A DNA stretch of 64,000 nt, taken from contig CAJTRI010000001.1 in the NCBI GenBank assembly GCA_910578615.1, forward strand, positions 124,001 to 188,000. The letters run 5' to 3'. Both the position numbers and the translations under genes were made by a program. Shown in pieces: positions 61,641-64,000 of this stretch. Numbering within the stretch: the first letter of the stretch is position 1; every line of letters begins with the position of its first letter. The DNA comes from an uncultured Duncaniella sp. GTDB taxonomy: Bacteria; Bacteroidota; Bacteroidia; Bacteroidales; Muribaculaceae. The notes under the pieces were generated by a model. It saw nothing but the letters and a program-made list of their open reading frames with translations. It had not been told where the DNA came from and did no database searches.

Positions 61641-62702
61641 TCAATAGAATCTGATGATTCCCATAGCCTTCCTGACTTCTTCGAGGGTCTTGGACGCGCG
61701 CTCCCGGGCGCGTTCGGCTCCCTGACGCACCACCTTGCCTATGTAGGCCTCGTCGGCACGGATTTCCTTGTAGCGTTCGCGTATCGGGGTGGTTACTTTC
61801 AGGATGTCCTCTGCAAGCTGTTTCTTCATGTCGCCATAACGTATGGAACAGTCGGCATAGGCATCGCGGTAGCTCTGCACTATCTCAGGTGCCGTGGTCA
61901 GTTCCATGAGGGTGAGAAGGTTCTGAACAGGTTCCGAGATGGGCTGTCCCGGTTCTTTCGGGCCTTCGTCGGTCACGGCGCGCATCACCTTCTTGCGGAG
62001 CACCTTTTCCTCATCGACGAGATAGATGCAGTTGCCCTCGCTTTTCCCCATCTTGCCGGATCCGTCGAGGCCGGGCACCTTCACGGCGTTATGTCCGAAG
62101 TTGAAATTCTCGGGTTCGGGGAATATATCGACATTGTAGAACGAATTGAACCGTCGTGCGAACCGGCGAGTAAGTTCAAGATGTTGCTCTTGGTCTTTTC
62201 CAACGGGCACTTTGTGGGCCTTCTGGATGAGGATGTCCACGGCCATGAGCGTGGGATAGGTCAGAAGTCCGGCGTTGACGCGCTTGTTGCTTTCCGACCC
62301 GATTACCTGGCTCTCTATATCCTTGTCGTCATTACTGCTGATACCGAGCTGCTTGCGGGCCTTGTCCTTGAATGACGTGGTGCGCAGAAGCTCCCCTATG
62401 CCTACGTGCATGTTGAGGAGCAGGTACATCTCGGATATTTCGGGGACGTCGCTCTGCACGAATATGTTTGCCTTGTCAGGGTCTACGCCGGCGGCGAGAT
62501 ACTCGGCCAGTATGTTCTTTACATTTTCGTGAAGGGCGGCGGGGTCTGGATTGGTGGTCAGCGCGTGGAGGTCGGCTATAAAGTATAGGCAGTCATAGTC
62601 ATCCTGCATCTTGACAAAGTTTCTCAGCGCCCCGTAATAATTGCCGAGGTGGAGATTGCCTGTCGCACGGATGCCGGATAGTACAATTTCTTTTTCGTTC
62701 AT
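61641..62702 (-). CDS. trpS: Tryptophanyl-tRNA synthetase
   Basis: This class I synthetase charges tRNA-Trp. The HIGH-type motif is GNLHLGNYYG (residues 15-24) and the KMSKS motif is KMGKSEGN near residue 216. Further marks are VGKDQEQHLELTRRFARRFN and the C-terminal YKEIRADEAYIGKVVRQGAERARE. At 353 residues it is the normal bacterial size. A -7-like box lies 23 bp upstream. Confidence 0.96.
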   Translation of the reverse strand: MNEKEIVLSGIRATGNLHLGNYYGALRNFVKMQDDYDCLYFIADLHALTTNPDPAALHENVKNILAEYLAAGVDPDKANIFVQSDVPEISEMYLLLNMHVGIGELLRTTSFKDKARKQLGISSNDDKDIESQVIGSESNKRVNAGLLTYPTLMAVDILIQKAHKVPVGKDQEQHLELTRRFARRFNSFYNVDIFPEPENFNFGHNAVKVPGLDGSGKMGKSEGNCIYLVDEEKVLRKKVMRAVTDEGPKEPGQPISEPVQNLLTLMELTTAPEIVQSYRDAYADCSIRYGDMKKQLAEDILKVTTPIRERYKEIRADEAYIGKVVRQGAERARERASKTLEEVRKAMGIIRFY

Positions 62703-62724
62703 GATGAATAGGGTTATTTGGGGG

Positions 62725-62732
62725 CAAAGTTA
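62725..62732 (-). promoter_or_regulatory. Candidate -7 box of trpS
   Basis: Minus-strand TAACTTTG lies 23 bp before the trpS start. The -33 partner is not at the standard spacing. No T-box leader is seen. Confidence 0.5.
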
Positions 62733-62839
62733 CTATTTTTTGCCGAAACAATAGCCTTTCAGGAAGTTAAAAAAAGAAGTGTGTCTGCCGCCCATGCGCA
62801 TTATCGTCCTGTTACGTGGCCGGGAAGGCCGTTAAGGCG

Positions 62840-62903
62840 CGACATCCGCAGGAACTCCGTGGAGGCGCTGGTATGCGGCCTTGCGGGGTTCCTGCGGATG
62901 TCG
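62840..62903 (-). terminator. Large hairpin downstream of era
   Basis: Perfect 16-nt arms CGACATCCGCAGGAAC (62840-62855) and GTTCCTGCGGATGTCG (62888-62903) enclose a 32-nt GC-rich loop. On the minus strand it begins 24 bp after the era stop. A T-run follows only on the plus strand (TTTTC after the right arm), so its direction as a terminator is unclear. Confidence 0.5.
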
Positions 62904-62926
62904 TTTTCGCGATCGCGCGTTCCGGG

Positions 62927-63811
62927 CTATTCCATGTATCCGAACGATCTGAGTTTGTTTTCGCGGTTGCGCCAGTTGGGTTCCACCTTGACGAACATTT
63001 CAAGAAACACATTCTTGCCGAAGAATTTCTCAATGTCTTTGCGGGCCTCTATGCCGACCTTTTTGATCTTGGAGCCTTGATGTCCTATTATTATGCCTTT
63101 CTGAGTGTCTCGTTCCACGTATATGACGGCCATTATGTGGATGGAGCCTTCTTTTTCTTCGAATTTCTCCACCATCACCTCCACCGAGTAGGGTATTTCC
63201 TTGTCATAGTTGAGCAGGATTTTCTCGCGGATAATCTCGGTGACGAAGAAGCGGGCGGGCTTGTCGGTCATGGCGTCCTTGCCAAAGAAAGGAGGAGAGA
63301 CCGGGAGCAGTTCCACTATACGGGCCATGAGGTTATTGATGTTGAAGTGTTCCTTGGCCGATATGGGGAAGATTTCGGCGTTAGGGAGCATTTCCTGCCA
63401 CCTCGCTGTCAGCTCTTCGAGGTCTGACTGGGCTTTCACGAGGTCTATCTTGTTGATGACCAAGAGTACGGGCACTTTTTCCTTGGCCACCTTGGCAAGG
63501 AAGTCGGCATTCTTGGAGGGGTCTTCCACCACGTCGGTCACATAGAGCAGGATGTCAGCGTCAACGAGCGCTCCCTGGCTGAAATTCAGCATGCTCTCTT
63601 GTAGTTTGTATTTGGGTTGTAGCACCCCCGGGGTATCGGAAAATACAATCTGGTATTCCGGGGTGTTTACTATGCCGGTGATGCGGTGGCGCGTGGTCTG
63701 GGCCTTCGAGGTGATGATGCTGATGCGCTCGCCTACGAGGTCGTTCATAAGGGTGGACTTTCCCACGTTGGGGTTGCCCACGATGTTGACAAATCCTGAT
63801 TTGTGATCCAT
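62927..63811 (-). CDS. era: GTPase Era
   Basis: This GTPase assists 16S rRNA maturation and 30S assembly. The 294 residues show G1 GNPNVGKST (12-20), the SKAQTTRHRI switch, G3 DTPG (59-62), G4 NKID (120-123) and a KH RNA-binding domain at the end (KGIIIGHQGSKIKKVGIEARKDIEKFFG). I chose ATG 63811, which puts the G domain at the N terminus; the frame extends upstream to a TTG at 63919 with sequence unlike Era. trpS lies 224 bp downstream. Confidence 0.96.
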   Translation of the reverse strand: MDHKSGFVNIVGNPNVGKSTLMNDLVGERISIITSKAQTTRHRITGIVNTPEYQIVFSDTPGVLQPKYKLQESMLNFSQGALVDADILLYVTDVVEDPSKNADFLAKVAKEKVPVLLVINKIDLVKAQSDLEELTARWQEMLPNAEIFPISAKEHFNINNLMARIVELLPVSPPFFGKDAMTDKPARFFVTEIIREKILLNYDKEIPYSVEVMVEKFEEKEGSIHIMAVIYVERDTQKGIIIGHQGSKIKKVGIEARKDIEKFFGKNVFLEMFVKVEPNWRNRENKLRSFGYME

Positions 63812-63910
63812 ATTAGAGGGTGTTTGTTCTACAAGGATAAACAATCTACTCGCTATAAAGTTAAGAGACCCGTTTCCGGCTCCTTTACCGCCGTGGTATA
63901 GACCGCGCGA

Positions 63911-63941
63911 CCCCGCCAATGGCCGGCGGCGGTTGGCGGGG
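63911..63941. terminator. GC-rich hairpin upstream of era
   Basis: Arms CCCCGCCAA (63911-63919) and TTGGCGGGG (63933-63941) enclose a GC-rich loop that can pair with itself. It probably ends a gene beyond the right edge of the window. The last 60 bp show no clear coding frame. Confidence 0.45.
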
Positions 63942-64000
63942 TTGCGGATAAGGTCGTCCTCATGAAGAGGATCGTGCCGTATATCGGCCCTGATGTCTTA

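Noticed and set aside
62816..63427. 203-residue plus-strand frame over era
   Set aside because: It starts inside the intergenic hairpin and runs antisense through the KH and G domains of Era. No likeness to a known family.

Overview
The window looks like chromosomal DNA of a Gram-negative anaerobe of the order Bacteroidales. A gut lineage such as Muribaculaceae is my best guess, from overall likeness rather than a marker. The signs are: Bacteroidetes-type promoters (TTTG, about 20 bp, TAnnTTTG) with no Shine-Dalgarno ahead of genes; three secreted proteins with type IX secretion C-terminal domains; DUF4835, DUF4834, DUF2723 and DUF3467 families; a menaquinone methyltransferase; and a single-chain pyruvate:ferredoxin oxidoreductase. 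The DNPR motif of MurE indicates meso-diaminopimelate peptidoglycan.

Layout. 1-12080 (+) is a division and cell-wall cluster: the end of a PASTA-bearing FtsI/PBP, then murE, mraY, murD, ftsW, murG, murC, ftsQ, ftsA, ftsZ and a strong terminator. 12546-15419 (+) holds recA and a FadL/OmpP1-type outer-membrane protein. 15511-17855 (-) has three consecutive FKBP prolyl isomerases. 18113-25201 has three secreted proteins: a fibronectin-type protein (-), diverging from an M6 metalloprotease and a large repetitive surface protein (+). 25423-30817 (-) has an MscS channel, cysS, DUF3467, menG, purC and DUF4834. 30974-37870 (+) has a SemiSWEET, then dnaN, an exonuclease, coaBC, DUF4835, recN and rlmB. 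37957-39434 (-) is a lone phage-type major capsid gene with a small partner ORF. 39545-46066 (+) has a CE2-like esterase, the oxidoreductase and a helicase.

46248-51545 (+) is a tightly packed operon: membrane-anchored pseudokinase, GNAT-like protein, GT-B and GT-A glycosyltransferases and a Wzx-like flippase. It probably makes and exports a surface glycan. Convergent to it, 51563-56959 (-) is a tightly packed set of seven genes: HAD phosphatase, two CDP-alcohol phosphatidyltransferases, an Aur1-like PAP2 enzyme, a GtrA-like membrane protein, an ATP-grasp enzyme and a nucleotidyltransferase. These are the parts for a phosphopolyol (inositol-like) lipid headgroup. 56960-63811 (-) has pdxA, a giant DUF2723 membrane protein, trpS and era.

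Items most worth a second look are the phosphopolyol-lipid cluster, the isolated capsid gene, the pseudokinase linked to glycan genes, an 84-bp dispersed hairpin repeat (two copies, each 3' of a gene in the same orientation), a 25-bp perfect inverted repeat after cysS, and near-identical sorting domains on a divergent gene pair. I saw no tRNA, rRNA, CRISPR array or insertion sequence.
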